Assembly: GCF_010092505.1 (NCBI RefSeq) | Contig: NZ_CP048021.1 | Span: 2,728,001 to 2,792,000, forward strand | From: Virgibacillus sp. MSP4-1 | Lineage (GTDB): Bacteria; Bacillota; Bacilli; Bacillales; Alkalibacillaceae | Length of the DNA: 64,000 bases | Direction of reading: 5' to 3' | Shown: positions 1 through 9,970 of the stretch, one piece after another | How the letters are laid out: the number at the start of each line of letters is the position of its first letter | How positions within the stretch are numbered: position 1 is the stretch's first letter | Made by a program: the position numbers and the translations under genes | The notes under the pieces: model-generated | The model's input: only the letters and a program-made list of their open reading frames with translations | Told to the model about the DNA's origin: nothing | Databases searched by the model: none

Positions 1-1
1 A

Positions 2-415
2 AAGGGTTATGACAAGGAAAGTATAAAGGTGAATGCCAAGGATGAATTTTTTATGCTGGCTGTTGATGCTCTCAATACGGAATACCAAATTAAACAAAAG
101 CAAACCAAAAAGATGTCCATAGAGGTTACCGTAGATATATCTGGTGTGATTGAGGAGAGTAAAGTTGAACTTAAGGAAGGGAAACTGGATAAGTATAATA
201 AGCTTACAGAAAAAGTATTGACAAAGGATATCCACAAGTTGCTGGCAAAATTTCAGGAAACGAAAATGGATCCAATTGGGTTTGGTTTAAGGTATCGTGC
301 CACTCGTTCCGGCACAGAAAATGAAAAATGGAAGGCATGGAAGTCGTTATACCCAGACGCAAGCATCAACGTTCAGGTTCATGCTGATATTACAGGAACA
401 GGAATTATTGAATAA
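2..415 (+). CDS. Ger(x)C-family spore germination protein, C-terminal fragment (cut by window edge)
   Basis: The reading frame is open from the left edge to the stop at 415, so only the last 137 or so codons of a longer gene are visible. The fragment carries the C-terminal signature of the GerAC/Ger(x)C lipoprotein family: a DPIGFGLRYRA segment, then W-x2-W-x2-LYPDA, and a closing beta-rich stretch ending ADITGTGII. In this family the C subunit is a lipoprotein of the inner spore membrane that works with the A and B subunits of nutrient germinant receptors. The lipobox and N-terminal half lie outside the window. A GTG codon at 29 exists but has no ribosome binding site, and it falls inside the conserved domain, so it is not the start. 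Function rests on the tail only. Confidence 0.7.
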   Translation, partial: KGYDKESIKVNAKDEFFMLAVDALNTEYQIKQKQTKKMSIEVTVDISGVIEESKVELKEGKLDKYNKLTEKVLTKDIHKLLAKFQETKMDPIGFGLRYRATRSGTENEKWKAWKSLYPDASINVQVHADITGTGIIE

Positions 416-524
416 AATAGGCGCCTGTAAACACTCATAGACTACGTATTGCATCTACTAATAAAGGCCGGCTCTGACTGTTTATCTGGAAAGGTGTGAT
501 ACGATTCTGGAACAGTTATTAAGT

Positions 525-989
525 ATGGAGTTTACAGGTGTTGTTGCATTAACTTTCCTTTTATATGCAATTCGAAGGGCAAGTAAAATCAGTAACAGGC
601 ATATTCCACTTGCAGGTATCATTCTGGGTATTGGATTTGCTGCCTTTGAAGCAAAGGGATTCAGCTTTGATATTTTTATGACAGGATTGCAATACGCATT
701 GTACGCAGTTGGAATGGTTGCCGGATATAAATATTCACGAGAAAAACCCAGCCAAAAGAATATTTCTCTATTAACAGGCTTAAAAAAGGGTATAGAGCTA
801 TTCACTAATAAAAAGAACGCCAACACTGATCGTAATGGTAGGAAGAAAGGAAGCAGCAGCCTCCCCCCTCAAGATAGGCAAAGCACCACCGAGAACACTC
901 AGGAGAATAAGCGTAAAGAAATACAGGTGAACAGCAGTAAGTCTGTAAAAAATGAGGATTTACCCGTAAGCGGAGAGGCAGATATTTAA
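525..989 (+). CDS. Small two-helix membrane protein, holin-like, with hydrophilic tail
   Basis: A 154-residue protein. Residues about 1-17 and 25-70 are hydrophobic and give two or three membrane segments (around LTFLLYAIRRA and IILGIGFAAFEAKG, then ALYAVGMVAGYKYS). The last 75 residues are hydrophilic, rich in K, N, S and Q, and probably disordered. This resembles small phage-type holins, but I do not recognise a specific family. The start is uncertain: the best SD-like sequence (AAAGGTG at 491-497) would also suit an in-frame CTG at 507, six codons upstream of the ATG. It stands alone between a germination gene and acsA with no lysin or other phage gene nearby. A strong terminator overlaps its stop codon. 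It may instead be an ordinary small membrane protein. Confidence 0.55.
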   Translation: MEFTGVVALTFLLYAIRRASKISNRHIPLAGIILGIGFAAFEAKGFSFDIFMTGLQYALYAVGMVAGYKYSREKPSQKNISLLTGLKKGIELFTNKKNANTDRNGRKKGSSSLPPQDRQSTTENTQENKRKEIQVNSSKSVKNEDLPVSGEADI

Positions 990-1006
990 TCTGTCTCTCA
1001 TTTTTT
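973..1006 (+). terminator. Rho-independent terminator of the holin-like gene
   Basis: The arms GAGAGGCAGAT (973-983) and ATCTGTCTCTC (989-999) pair over 11 bp with one mismatch and are followed by TTTTTT at 1001-1006. The loop contains the TAA stop codon, so the gene ends inside its own terminator. Confidence 0.85.
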
Positions 1007-1215
1007 ACCTCAGGTAATCGGACGGCCTGTAAAATAGTAGTACATCCAAATTTAAGTCTGGACAAAGGAGAGGACATTTTTCCTAAATAACACCTGGATA
1101 TAAAATAGGACTTTAAATATTTGGAATTTTTCGATAGAATAGAAAGGACAAAGGGGAATTTTTTTAATAAATAGTTTAGGTATTGCATAGGTTTATAGTA
1201 ATTGTAAAAGCAATA

Positions 1216-1229
1216 TGAAAACGATTTCA
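1216..1229 (+). promoter_or_regulatory. cre (CcpA binding) site upstream of acsA
   Basis: TGAAAACGATTTCA matches the catabolite responsive element consensus TGWNANCGNTNWCA at every position. It lies two bases before the acsA ribosome binding site, so CcpA bound here would block transcription or initiation in the leader. B. subtilis acsA is known to be repressed by glucose through CcpA, which supports the call. No convincing -35/-10 pair was found just upstream. Confidence 0.8.
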
Positions 1230-1246
1230 AAGGGGTGGAGAAACGT

Positions 1247-2959
1247 ATGAATATGAATCCAATACCTGCCAGAGAAGGAAATCATAATTTACAGGATTAT
1301 GAGAAGGTGTATAACAACTTTGACTGGAGCGAAATGAAGAGATATTTTTCATGGAGTTCAACCGGAAAAGTTAATATGGCCTATGAAGCCGTTGACCGTC
1401 ATGCGGAAAATCCTGATAAAAAGGATCAGGCAGCTTTATTATATTCTGCACCTGATCGTGAAGAATCCTTAACCTTTGATGAGTTGAGGAAAAAGAGTAA
1501 TCAATTCGCAAATGTTTTAAAGAAACATCAGGTTGAAAAAGGGGATCGTGTATTTCTTTTCATGCCGAGAAGCCCTGAGTTCTATATGAGTTTCTTAGGT
1601 ATTTTAAAGGTTGGTGCCATCGCCGGCCCTTTATTTGAAGCATTTATGGAACAGGCTGTGCATGACCGCCTGGAGGATAGTGAAGCAAAGATGTTAATAA
1701 CAACTCCTGAGTTACTGGGCCGTGTTCCACAGGATCAACTTCCTCATCTAAAACAGATTGTGTTAGTAGGTGGCATGGAGGAAGGAAGTCAGTATATCAG
1801 CTTTGAAGAGGAAATGAAGAATGCCTCTGAATCCTTTGATATTGAATGGGTTGATTTGGAAGATGGAATGGTTATTCACTATACATCAGGGTCTACAGGT
1901 AAACCAAAAGGTGTCTACCATGTGCATAATGCAATGATTCAGCACCTGGCCACAGGACAATGGGTACTGGATTTAAAAGAGGATGATGTCTATTGGTGCA
2001 CAGCTGATCCAGGCTGGGTAACCGGAACAAGCTACGGAGTATTTGCCCCGTGGTTAAATGGAGTAACTAATGTTGTGCGTGGGGGACGATTCAGCCCGGA
2101 AGACTGGTATGGAACGATTGAAAAATATAAAGTCACTGTATGGTATTCCGCTCCAACAGCATTCCGTAAATTCCTTAGTGCCGGCAGTGAAGTGGCAAAT
2201 AAGTTTGATTTATCATCGTTACGTCATATCCTGAGTGTGGGTGAACCACTGAATCCTGAAGTGATCCATTGGGGAATAGATGCCTTTAATAAGCGGATTC
2301 ATGATAACTGGTGGATGACTGAAACAGGAGCCCAATTAATTAGTAATTATCCTGTTATGGATATTAAGCCGGGCTCTATGGGTAAGCCGATTCCAGGTGT
2401 TGAGGCTGCCATTATTGACAATGAAGGTAATAAACTGCCGCCTAACCAGATGGGGAACCTGGCGATTAAAAAGGGATGGCCGTCGATGATGCGTCAGATC
2501 TGGAAGCGTCCTGAAAAATATGAAAGCTACTTTATTGGTGACTGGTATGTCTCCGGTGACAGTGCTTATATGGATGAAGATGGCTACTTCTGGTTCCAGG
2601 GACGTCTGGATGATGTCATTAATACATCCGGTGAGCGTGTCGGACCATTTGAAGTGGAAAGTAAACTAATCGAGCATCCTGCTGTTGCCGAGGCCGGTGT
2701 TATTGGTAAGCCGGATCCGGAGCGTGGTGAAATTATTAAAGCATTTGTAACACTGCGTGAGGGTCATCAGGAGTCCGATGATTTACTTGAGGATATTCGG
2801 AAATTTGTTAAAACCGGTTTAAGTGCCCATGCTGCTCCAAGAGAAATTGAAATCCGGGATACCATTCCGAAGACTCGAAGCGGCAAAATTATGCGTCGCC
2901 TGTTAAAGTCCTGGGAGCTTGGGCTACCTACAGGAGATACATCAACCTTAGAGGAATAA
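1247..2959 (+). CDS. acsA: Acetate-CoA ligase (acetyl-CoA synthetase)
   Basis: A 570-residue adenylate-forming enzyme that makes acetyl-CoA from acetate, ATP and CoA during growth on acetate or overflow products. Visible motifs are the A3 phosphate loop YTSGSTGKPKG near residue 207, the A7/A8 region YVSGDSAY and GRLDDVINTSGERVGPFEVE, and the catalytic A10 lysine in PKTRSGKIMRR near the C-terminus. That lysine is the usual target of reversible acetylation in this family. Length agrees with B. subtilis AcsA (about 572). The start was moved from an upstream GTG at 1235, which lies within the ribosome binding site AGGGGTGGAG (1231-1240), to ATG 1247. The gene is monocistronic, with a cre site just upstream and a strong terminator downstream. 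The acuABC genes found beside acsA in Bacillus are not here. Confidence 0.95.
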   Translation: MNMNPIPAREGNHNLQDYEKVYNNFDWSEMKRYFSWSSTGKVNMAYEAVDRHAENPDKKDQAALLYSAPDREESLTFDELRKKSNQFANVLKKHQVEKGDRVFLFMPRSPEFYMSFLGILKVGAIAGPLFEAFMEQAVHDRLEDSEAKMLITTPELLGRVPQDQLPHLKQIVLVGGMEEGSQYISFEEEMKNASESFDIEWVDLEDGMVIHYTSGSTGKPKGVYHVHNAMIQHLATGQWVLDLKEDDVYWCTADPGWVTGTSYGVFAPWLNGVTNVVRGGRFSPEDWYGTIEKYKVTVWYSAPTAFRKFLSAGSEVANKFDLSSLRHILSVGEPLNPEVIHWGIDAFNKRIHDNWWMTETGAQLISNYPVMDIKPGSMGKPIPGVEAAIIDNEGNKLPPNQMGNLAIKKGWPSMMRQIWKRPEKYESYFIGDWYVSGDSAYMDEDGYFWFQGRLDDVINTSGERVGPFEVESKLIEHPAVAEAGVIGKPDPERGEIIKAFVTLREGHQESDDLLEDIRKFVKTGLSAHAAPREIEIRDTIPKTRSGKIMRRLLKSWELGLPTGDTSTLEE

Positions 2960-2965
2960 GAATAG

Positions 2966-3004
2966 AAAAGATAGGGGTCAAAGGCTGATCCCTATCTTTT
3001 ATTT
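2966..3004. terminator. Bidirectional terminator between acsA and the 36-codon gene
   Basis: AAAAGATAGGGGTCA and TGATCCCTATCTTTT form a stem of about 14 bp with a short AAGGC loop. It ends in a T-run on the plus strand and has A-rich sequence on the other side, so it can serve acsA and the convergent small gene. The right arm overlaps the small gene's stop codon. Confidence 0.85.
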
Positions 3005-3109
3005 TTCAAGCCGTTCCAGTCTTTCTTCAATTTGATCCAGTCTATCATGAACAGGTTTTAATGCTTCCTCCAGGATAGCCTTCAGGTTTTCCCTGCGTGT
3101 ATCTTCCAA
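2999..3109 (-). CDS. Short coiled-coil protein, 36 residues, unknown function
   Basis: A short gene read on the minus strand from TTG (3109-3107) to TAA (3001-2999). A full-strength ribosome binding site, AAGGAGGG (complement of 3116-3123), sits six bases before the TTG. The product begins MEDTRRENLKAILEEAL and continues into a heptad-like run (HDRLDQIEERLERLEK) that should form an amphipathic helix or coiled coil. It is almost wholly charged or aliphatic, with no cysteines and no membrane segment. It is convergent with acsA and shares its terminator; an AT-rich stretch upstream (3124-3170) could hold its promoter. I do not recognise the family. Similar tiny charged helical ORFs are common in Bacillaceae and are usually unannotated. 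Evidence is the ribosome binding site, the uninterrupted frame and the helical pattern. Confidence 0.6.
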   Translation of the reverse strand: MEDTRRENLKAILEEALKPVHDRLDQIEERLERLEK

Positions 3110-3262
3110 GAAGATCCCTCCTTATTTCTATTATTATTATAAGGGATTTTCATATCTTATAGAGTCAGGCATTTTAACATCTTTATGACATCTCTCCATT
3201 TCCTATCGCTGTAAACTTTAGTATGATGGAAATAGAATTTTTCTGCACGAGGAGTGGCCTTC

Positions 3263-4552
3263 ATGAATTCAGTAAAAAACATACAAAACTCTACACTTGA
3301 AACCTTGCAATGGTTTATTTTTTTGTTAGCAAGCTCTATTGCACTGCCTATAGTAATAGGGTCAGTCTATGATATGTCCCTGTACGAGGTGTCCGGTTTA
3401 ATGCAACGGACATTTTTTGTGGTCGGGATTGCCTGTTTTCTTCAGGGATTGATTGGTCATCGATTACCAATTGTGGACGGACCGGCAGGAATATGGATCA
3501 GCACATTTACCGTTTATGCCGCTACTGCGGTTGAAAGTGGCAGAAGTTTAGGAGAGACGCTGCAGGTCCTTCAGACAGCTATGATTTTAACGGGTCTCTT
3601 TTTGGTGATTTTTGGCCTGTTTCATTTATCGCAAAAAATGCTGTCTATTTTCACACCACTTGTTACAGGATCCTTCTTATTTATGTTAACCATTCAGTTA
3701 AGCGGAACCTTTTTACAGGGAATGATGGGGATAGGTGAAAAGGGCTCCACAGCTCAATTGGATGCTACCCTTATTTCCTTTTTCGTGTTTTTCTTTGTTT
3801 TGTTATTTTCCATTCTTGGAAAGGGTCCCTTAAAGAACTATGCCATTTTAATTGGTATCGGTCTAGGGTGGGCGATTTATGCCATTGTTCATGGACAGAC
3901 CTCTGCAAATTCATCGTTACCTGTTATTCAAATTCCGGAAGTTTTCGCCTGGGGCTTACCGGTTTGGGATATAAGTATGATTCCTATTGCCTTTATTACA
4001 GCAATCATTCTGTTATCTAATATTGTTGCCTCGCTGGGGGCCGCCAATCAGACGATGAAGGGAAAAAGTTCTTTTACACCAGAGGAGATGAATAAAGGGA
4101 GCTATACGCTGGGAATTAATCAGGGATTGTCTGCTTTATTTTCCAGTGTAGCTGTTGTAACACTGGCATCTTCGTCAGGATTTATGGAACTAACCGGCCA
4201 AAGAAGAAAACGTCCATTTATGTATGCGTCCATTTTACTCATGCTTATCGCGTTCTTCCCGCCCATTGTTGCCTTTTTATCCAAAATCCCCTCCCCTGTT
4301 GCCAATGCTGCATTATTGGCTACTTTTGTTCAACTTATGGGAATTGGACTGTGGAATATCGTGAGTGAGAGGCTGGACCAGAGAAAGCTCACCATTTTAG
4401 GAATTACTTTTTTAACCGGAATCGGACTCATGTTTATTCCGGCCAGTGCTTTTGTTGGGCTACCGGGATTTGCACAAAATCTGGTCAGTAATGGATTGCT
4501 GATGGGAACGGTTATGATTATTTTATTGGAACAGTTTTGGAAGGATAAATAA
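3263..4552 (+). CDS. NCS2-family uracil/xanthine permease
   Basis: A 429-residue polytopic membrane protein with about 12-14 hydrophobic segments over its whole length. The segment GHRLPIVDGPAGIWISTF near residue 68 and the QTMKG...NQGLSALFSS region near residues 260-300 are typical of NCS2 nucleobase:cation symporters, which import uracil, xanthine or related bases. The general layout resembles B. subtilis YwdJ and PyrP, but substrate cannot be read from the sequence. ATG 3263 was chosen because GAGGAG at 3249-3254 sits eight bases before it; the GTG at 3254 overlaps that site. The DUF3891 gene follows 44 bases later on the same strand with no terminator between them, so the two are probably co-transcribed. 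Confidence 0.85.
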   Translation: MNSVKNIQNSTLETLQWFIFLLASSIALPIVIGSVYDMSLYEVSGLMQRTFFVVGIACFLQGLIGHRLPIVDGPAGIWISTFTVYAATAVESGRSLGETLQVLQTAMILTGLFLVIFGLFHLSQKMLSIFTPLVTGSFLFMLTIQLSGTFLQGMMGIGEKGSTAQLDATLISFFVFFFVLLFSILGKGPLKNYAILIGIGLGWAIYAIVHGQTSANSSLPVIQIPEVFAWGLPVWDISMIPIAFITAIILLSNIVASLGAANQTMKGKSSFTPEEMNKGSYTLGINQGLSALFSSVAVVTLASSSGFMELTGQRRKRPFMYASILLMLIAFFPPIVAFLSKIPSPVANAALLATFVQLMGIGLWNIVSERLDQRKLTILGITFLTGIGLMFIPASAFVGLPGFAQNLVSNGLLMGTVMIILLEQFWKDK

Positions 4553-4596
4553 TAAAATAACGGTATAAAAGGATGGGTGAAAAGGAGGGGGTTCTG

Positions 4597-5361
4597 ATGA
4601 TTGTTGTATCTTCCGGAGAAATCATCCGGATGGTGGAACAACATGAACATGGGAAAGTTTCCGGGGAAATGGCTAAATACATTCATCCAGATTTATTTCC
4701 CGGAACTCCATTAAGGTCTGATGTGGAATTTGCCATTAGTTATCATGATTATGCTTGGAAAGAAATCGATCAGCATCCACGCTTGAATGATGAAACCGGT
4801 GCACCTTACTCTTTTACGGATTATCCGCTAACAGCTAAGTTGGCCAGCTATGAAAAGGGAATTGACTCTGTTCAGAATCACTCAGCATATGCCGGACTTT
4901 TATGCAGCCTGCATTATTCGTCGTTTTTCTCATCGGAATCGACAAATCCGGTCATAAAATCTTTTATTTCCCGGGAAATGAATAGACGTAAGCAACTGCA
5001 AAGTCGAAATGTTGCCTTTCAGAATGGGGAAATACTGGATTGTCACTTTAAATGGCTTCAGTTTTGTGACGATTTATCTCTTTATTTATGTATGAATGAG
5101 CCGGGTGTGGCTAAAGAAGATGAGGTGTCCTGGTTTCAAAATGGATTCAGACAAACCTTTCCGTTTGCACCAGGAGGGATGGAGGCAAACTGGAAGGATC
5201 CATATACGATTGGTGTAGCACCTTTTCCTTTTAAGGAGACGTTCCAGGTCAGGTTACCTTATAAAAGCTTCAATAAAAAAGATTTCCAGCAAAACGACCT
5301 TGAAGAAATCTATCAGAATACAGAGTTCTCAATGTTTACTTTTATCATTAGCTCTGAATAA
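4597..5361 (+). CDS. DUF3891 family protein
   Basis: A 254-residue soluble protein. Recognisable features of DUF3891 are the N-terminal MIVVSSGEIIRMVEQHEHG, a conserved ISYHDYAWKEID near residue 50 and an SLHYSSFF helix near residue 110. The spaced histidines (QHEHG, YHDY, LHYS) suggest an all-helical HD-like metal site, but this is inference and no activity is known to me. ATG 4597 was preferred to ATG 4573 because AAAGGAGGGG at 4581-4590 lies between them, six bases before 4597. It follows the NCS2 permease closely, so a role in nucleobase metabolism is conceivable but unproven. Confidence 0.8.
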   Translation: MIVVSSGEIIRMVEQHEHGKVSGEMAKYIHPDLFPGTPLRSDVEFAISYHDYAWKEIDQHPRLNDETGAPYSFTDYPLTAKLASYEKGIDSVQNHSAYAGLLCSLHYSSFFSSESTNPVIKSFISREMNRRKQLQSRNVAFQNGEILDCHFKWLQFCDDLSLYLCMNEPGVAKEDEVSWFQNGFRQTFPFAPGGMEANWKDPYTIGVAPFPFKETFQVRLPYKSFNKKDFQQNDLEEIYQNTEFSMFTFIISSE

Positions 5362-5395
5362 ATAAAAATGCTGCCTCAAACCGTAGTGAGACAGC
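5362..5395 (-). terminator. Terminator of sleL (minus strand)
   Basis: GCTGTCTCA and TGAGGCAGC (read on the minus strand) form a 9-bp stem with one mismatch, followed by TTTTTATTT. On the plus strand there is no T-run after the hairpin, so it mainly serves the convergent sleL gene. Confidence 0.8.
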
Positions 5396-5405
5396 AAATG
5401 ATTGA

Positions 5406-7299
<1,894 letters not shown>

Positions 7300-7321
7300 A
7301 AAAAATGGAATGGTGAAATCA

Positions 7322-7350
7322 TTGCAAAATCCATTAAAACCCGATATACT
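7322..7350 (+). promoter_or_regulatory. Sigma-A promoter for SRP RNA
   Basis: TTGCAA (7322-7327), a 17-base spacer, then TATACT (7345-7350). Transcription should start near 7357, about 110 bases before the mature RNA. In B. subtilis scRNA is likewise made with a 5' extension that RNase III removes. Confidence 0.75.
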
Positions 7351-7465
7351 TGTTTATGCACATTAAGAAAGCAAGGCGCAATTGGATGAAGCAATCCAGG
7401 ACAATAGCCGAGCTGGTCATGGACTGGCCGCAATAATGTGCACATATTCATTGTTAGCAGATTAG

Positions 7466-7733
7466 CCGTGCTAGGTGGGGAGGTAGCGGTGCCTTGTTAC
7501 TCGCAATCCGCTATAGCGAGGCTGAATCCCTATCCGAGGTGAGCATTTTTGAGGTCTGCCGTAAGTAAGTGGTGTTGACGCTTTGGTCCCGCGCAACAGG
7601 AACCCGTGAACCCTGTCAGATCCGGAAGGAAGCAGCAGTAAGCGGTCATTCTTGTGTGCCGCGGGGTTGCCTGAGCCGAGCCACGAGCTTACGTAACGCT
7701 CAGGAATGCCTCATCGACGGTAGGTGCACGGCG
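7466..7733 (+). ncRNA. scr: Signal recognition particle RNA (long Bacillus type with Alu domain)
   Basis: About 268 bases. The conserved Ffh-binding helix 8 core GTCAGATCCGGAAGGAAGCAG lies at 7616-7636. The 5' end GTGCTAGGTGGGGAGGTAGC and the 3' end with TAGGTGCACGGC are those of the Bacillus scRNA, which keeps the Alu domain lost in E. coli 4.5S RNA. The exact ends are estimated by similarity. It lies between tadA and dnaX, as in B. subtilis, with its own promoter and terminator. Confidence 0.95.
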
Positions 7734-7747
7734 TTACATAGACATTA

Positions 7748-7776
7748 AACTCATCCTTTTTAAGGGTGAGTTTTTT
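7748..7776 (+). terminator. Terminator of SRP RNA
   Basis: The arms AACTCATCC and GGGTGAGTT enclose a short T-rich loop and are followed by TTTTTT. This sets the end of a primary transcript of roughly 420 bases. Confidence 0.85.
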
Positions 7777-7865
7777 AATTATCCGGAGAAGTATTAGAGA
7801 TCAATTGGATGAACAAGTTAAATAAATCCGTATAATAGGCAGTTTAAAAATTAACGATAATGTTT

Positions 7866-7894
7866 TTGAATGCAACATGTCTATAGGTTATAAT
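7866..7894 (+). promoter_or_regulatory. Sigma-A promoter for the dnaX operon
   Basis: TTGAAT (7866-7871), a 17-base spacer and TATAAT (7889-7894). The -10 box overlaps an in-frame ATG at 7893, which rules that ATG out as the dnaX start. It should drive dnaX-yaaK-recR-yaaL-bofA. Confidence 0.8.
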
Positions 7895-7925
7895 GAGAAA
7901 AGAAACCACAAAGGAGAACGTGGCC

Positions 7926-9626
7926 ATGAGTTATCAGGCATTGTACAGGGTGTGGCGGCCCACCACATTTGAAGATGTAGTGGGACAATCACATATAACC
8001 AGAACATTCCAAAACGCAATATTTAAGGATAAATTTTCACATGCTTATTTATTTTCCGGCCCAAGAGGAACAGGGAAAACAAGTGCTGCGAAAATTTTTG
8101 CTAAAGCAGTAAACTGTGAACGTTCTCCGGTTAAAGAGCCCTGCAACGAATGTTCAGCGTGCCGGGGAATACAGGATGGTACGATTTCTGATGTGATTGA
8201 AATTGATGCTGCCTCAAATAATGGTGTAGATGATATTCGGGACATTCGGGATAAAGTGAAATATGCACCCAGTTCAATCAAGTATAAGGTGTATATTGTG
8301 GATGAGGTTCATATGCTTTCCACGGGAGCCTTTAATGCACTGCTGAAAACATTGGAGGAGCCTCCCCGGCATGTGATTTTTATCTTAGCTACAACAGAAC
8401 CTCATAAAATTCCCTTAACCATTATATCAAGGTGCCAACGCTTTGATTTTAAACGGATTTCTCAATCTTCCATTGTAAATCGACTGAAGGATATTATGGC
8501 CTCAGAACAGATTGAGGTTGATGATGACGCACTTCAAACCGTAGCTTTAGCTGCTGAGGGTGGAATGAGAGATGCTTTAAGTTTACTCGATCAGGCCATT
8601 TCCTATAGTGAGGAAAATCATGTGTCCGTTGAAGATGTACTGGCTGTCACAGGTTCGGTTTCTCAAAATAAACTGGGTGAAGTGATGGAGTCTCTTCATA
8701 ATCAGGATGTGAAGCATGCCTTAGAGCTGATCGATGAGTTTTTAGAAGAAGGAAAGGACTCGGGAAGGCTCATTTTTGATCTTATCTATTATTTACGTGA
8801 TGTTTTATTATATCAGTCATCAAATCAAATGAGTGATTTTTTGGAGAGAGCAATTCCCGATGAAAGATTTACGACCCTCACCCAAGATCTTGATTCAGTT
8901 TGGATTCAATCCGCTATCCGTCGATTAAATGAATGTCAGCAGGAAATGCGGTGGACCAATAGTCCGAAAGTGTTTATTGAAATTGCCATGCTAAACATTG
9001 CCAATACAGCCTCTTCTCATACTCAAAATCAGACAGAGGTTTCTCCGCAAGTGGTACAGAAGCTTGAGCAGCTTGAAAAAGAATTGAATACGATAAAACA
9101 GTCAGGGGTTTCCGCTCAGTCAGAAAAACCAAAAGCAAGTGAAGGGCGTTCGCAAAGACGTCCAAGCTCGGGGCGAAAATATCGCATTCCTTATGACAGA
9201 ATTAGAAATGTATTAAATGATGCTTCCAAAGCTGAATTAAAAAATATTATGAATCACTGGGCAACATTTATGGATTCATTAAAGCAGGACAGCCCGCCAG
9301 CTTATGCAAAGCTAATCAATAGTAAACCAAGAGCTGCATCCAATGATTCACTGGTTTTATCCTTTAAATATGAAATCCATTGTTCACTTATGTTGGAAAA
9401 CCAGGAGACCATCGAAGCACAATTATCGAATTTTCTTGGTAAGCAAGTGGCCATTATTCCGATTCCTGAAGCTGATTGGCAGGAATTAAGAGAAGAATAT
9501 GTAAAGAAACAGCGCGATCAGGATGATGATGGAGAACAAACGGAGGAGCAAGCTGAAGAAGATCCTCTCGTTTCAGAAGCGAGAAAATTGGTTGGCGATG
9601 ATTTGCTGGAAATACAAGATAACTAA
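7926..9626 (+). CDS. dnaX: DNA polymerase III gamma/tau subunit
   Basis: A 566-residue clamp-loader ATPase that, with delta and delta', loads the sliding clamp DnaN. The AAA+ core has Walker A GPRGTGKTS near residue 45, a zinc module with four cysteines (CERS, CNECSAC) near residues 62-77, Walker B VDEVHML near residue 120 and sensor 1 ATTEPHK. A linker near residues 385-420 rich in S, K, Q and R leads to the tau-specific C-terminal domain. ATG 7926 follows AAAGGAG and gives the canonical MSYQALYRVWRP start. It begins a co-directional run with yaaK (13 bases later), recR, yaaL and bofA. No frameshift slippery site is obvious, as expected for Bacillus, where only full-length tau is made. Confidence 0.97.
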   Translation: MSYQALYRVWRPTTFEDVVGQSHITRTFQNAIFKDKFSHAYLFSGPRGTGKTSAAKIFAKAVNCERSPVKEPCNECSACRGIQDGTISDVIEIDAASNNGVDDIRDIRDKVKYAPSSIKYKVYIVDEVHMLSTGAFNALLKTLEEPPRHVIFILATTEPHKIPLTIISRCQRFDFKRISQSSIVNRLKDIMASEQIEVDDDALQTVALAAEGGMRDALSLLDQAISYSEENHVSVEDVLAVTGSVSQNKLGEVMESLHNQDVKHALELIDEFLEEGKDSGRLIFDLIYYLRDVLLYQSSNQMSDFLERAIPDERFTTLTQDLDSVWIQSAIRRLNECQQEMRWTNSPKVFIEIAMLNIANTASSHTQNQTEVSPQVVQKLEQLEKELNTIKQSGVSAQSEKPKASEGRSQRRPSSGRKYRIPYDRIRNVLNDASKAELKNIMNHWATFMDSLKQDSPPAYAKLINSKPRAASNDSLVLSFKYEIHCSLMLENQETIEAQLSNFLGKQVAIIPIPEADWQELREEYVKKQRDQDDDGEQTEEQAEEDPLVSEARKLVGDDLLEIQDN

Positions 9627-9638
9627 GGAGGAATTTTG

Positions 9639-9959
9639 ATGAAAGGCGGAATGGGAAACATGAACAATATGATGAAACAGATGCAGAAAATGCAGAAGAA
9701 GATGATGCAGGCACAAGAGGAGCTTCATGAGAAAAGCTTTGAGGCAAGTTCTGGTGGTGGAATGGTTAAGGTTGTAGCCAACGGAAAAAAAGAGATTACA
9801 GATATTGAAATCAATGAAGAGGCCGTTGATCCGGATGATGTGGAAATGCTGCAGGATTTAGTGCTGGCTGCTGTTAATGATGTCATTAAACAAATCGAGG
9901 ATGAGACGAATTCAACCATGGGACAATTCACGAAAGGTATGAATATCCCAGGATTCTAG
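9639..9959 (+). CDS. yaaK: YbaB/EbfC family nucleoid-associated protein
   Basis: A 106-residue dimeric DNA-binding protein of the YbaB/EbfC fold. Methionine- and glutamine-rich helix 1 ([20 protein letters not shown]) is followed by a glycine-rich [14 protein letters not shown] beta hairpin and a C-terminal helix ending [12 protein letters not shown]. The ribosome binding site AAGGAGG at 9627-9633 fits ATG 9639 better than the TTG three bases earlier. It sits between dnaX and recR, the conserved arrangement in most bacteria. Confidence 0.93.
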   Translation: MKGGMGNMNNMMKQMQKMQKKMMQAQEELHEKSFEASSGGGMVKVVANGKKEITDIEINEEAVDPDDVEMLQDLVLAAVNDVIKQIEDETNSTMGQFTKGMNIPGF

Positions 9960-9970
9960 GGGGATTTTTA

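Noticed and set aside
525-989. Prophage remnant
   Set aside because: Only a holin-like gene is present; no lysin, integrase, att sites or structural genes lie within the flanking 5 kb.
805-1230. 141-codon minus-strand frame across the acsA leader
   Set aside because: It overlaps the holin-like gene, its terminator and the acsA cre site; no ribosome binding site; cysteine- and tyrosine-rich composition looks random.
7893-7925. Longer dnaX start at ATG 7893
   Set aside because: This ATG is part of the predicted -10 box TATAAT and would be upstream of the transcript start; AAAGGAG before ATG 7926 fits better.
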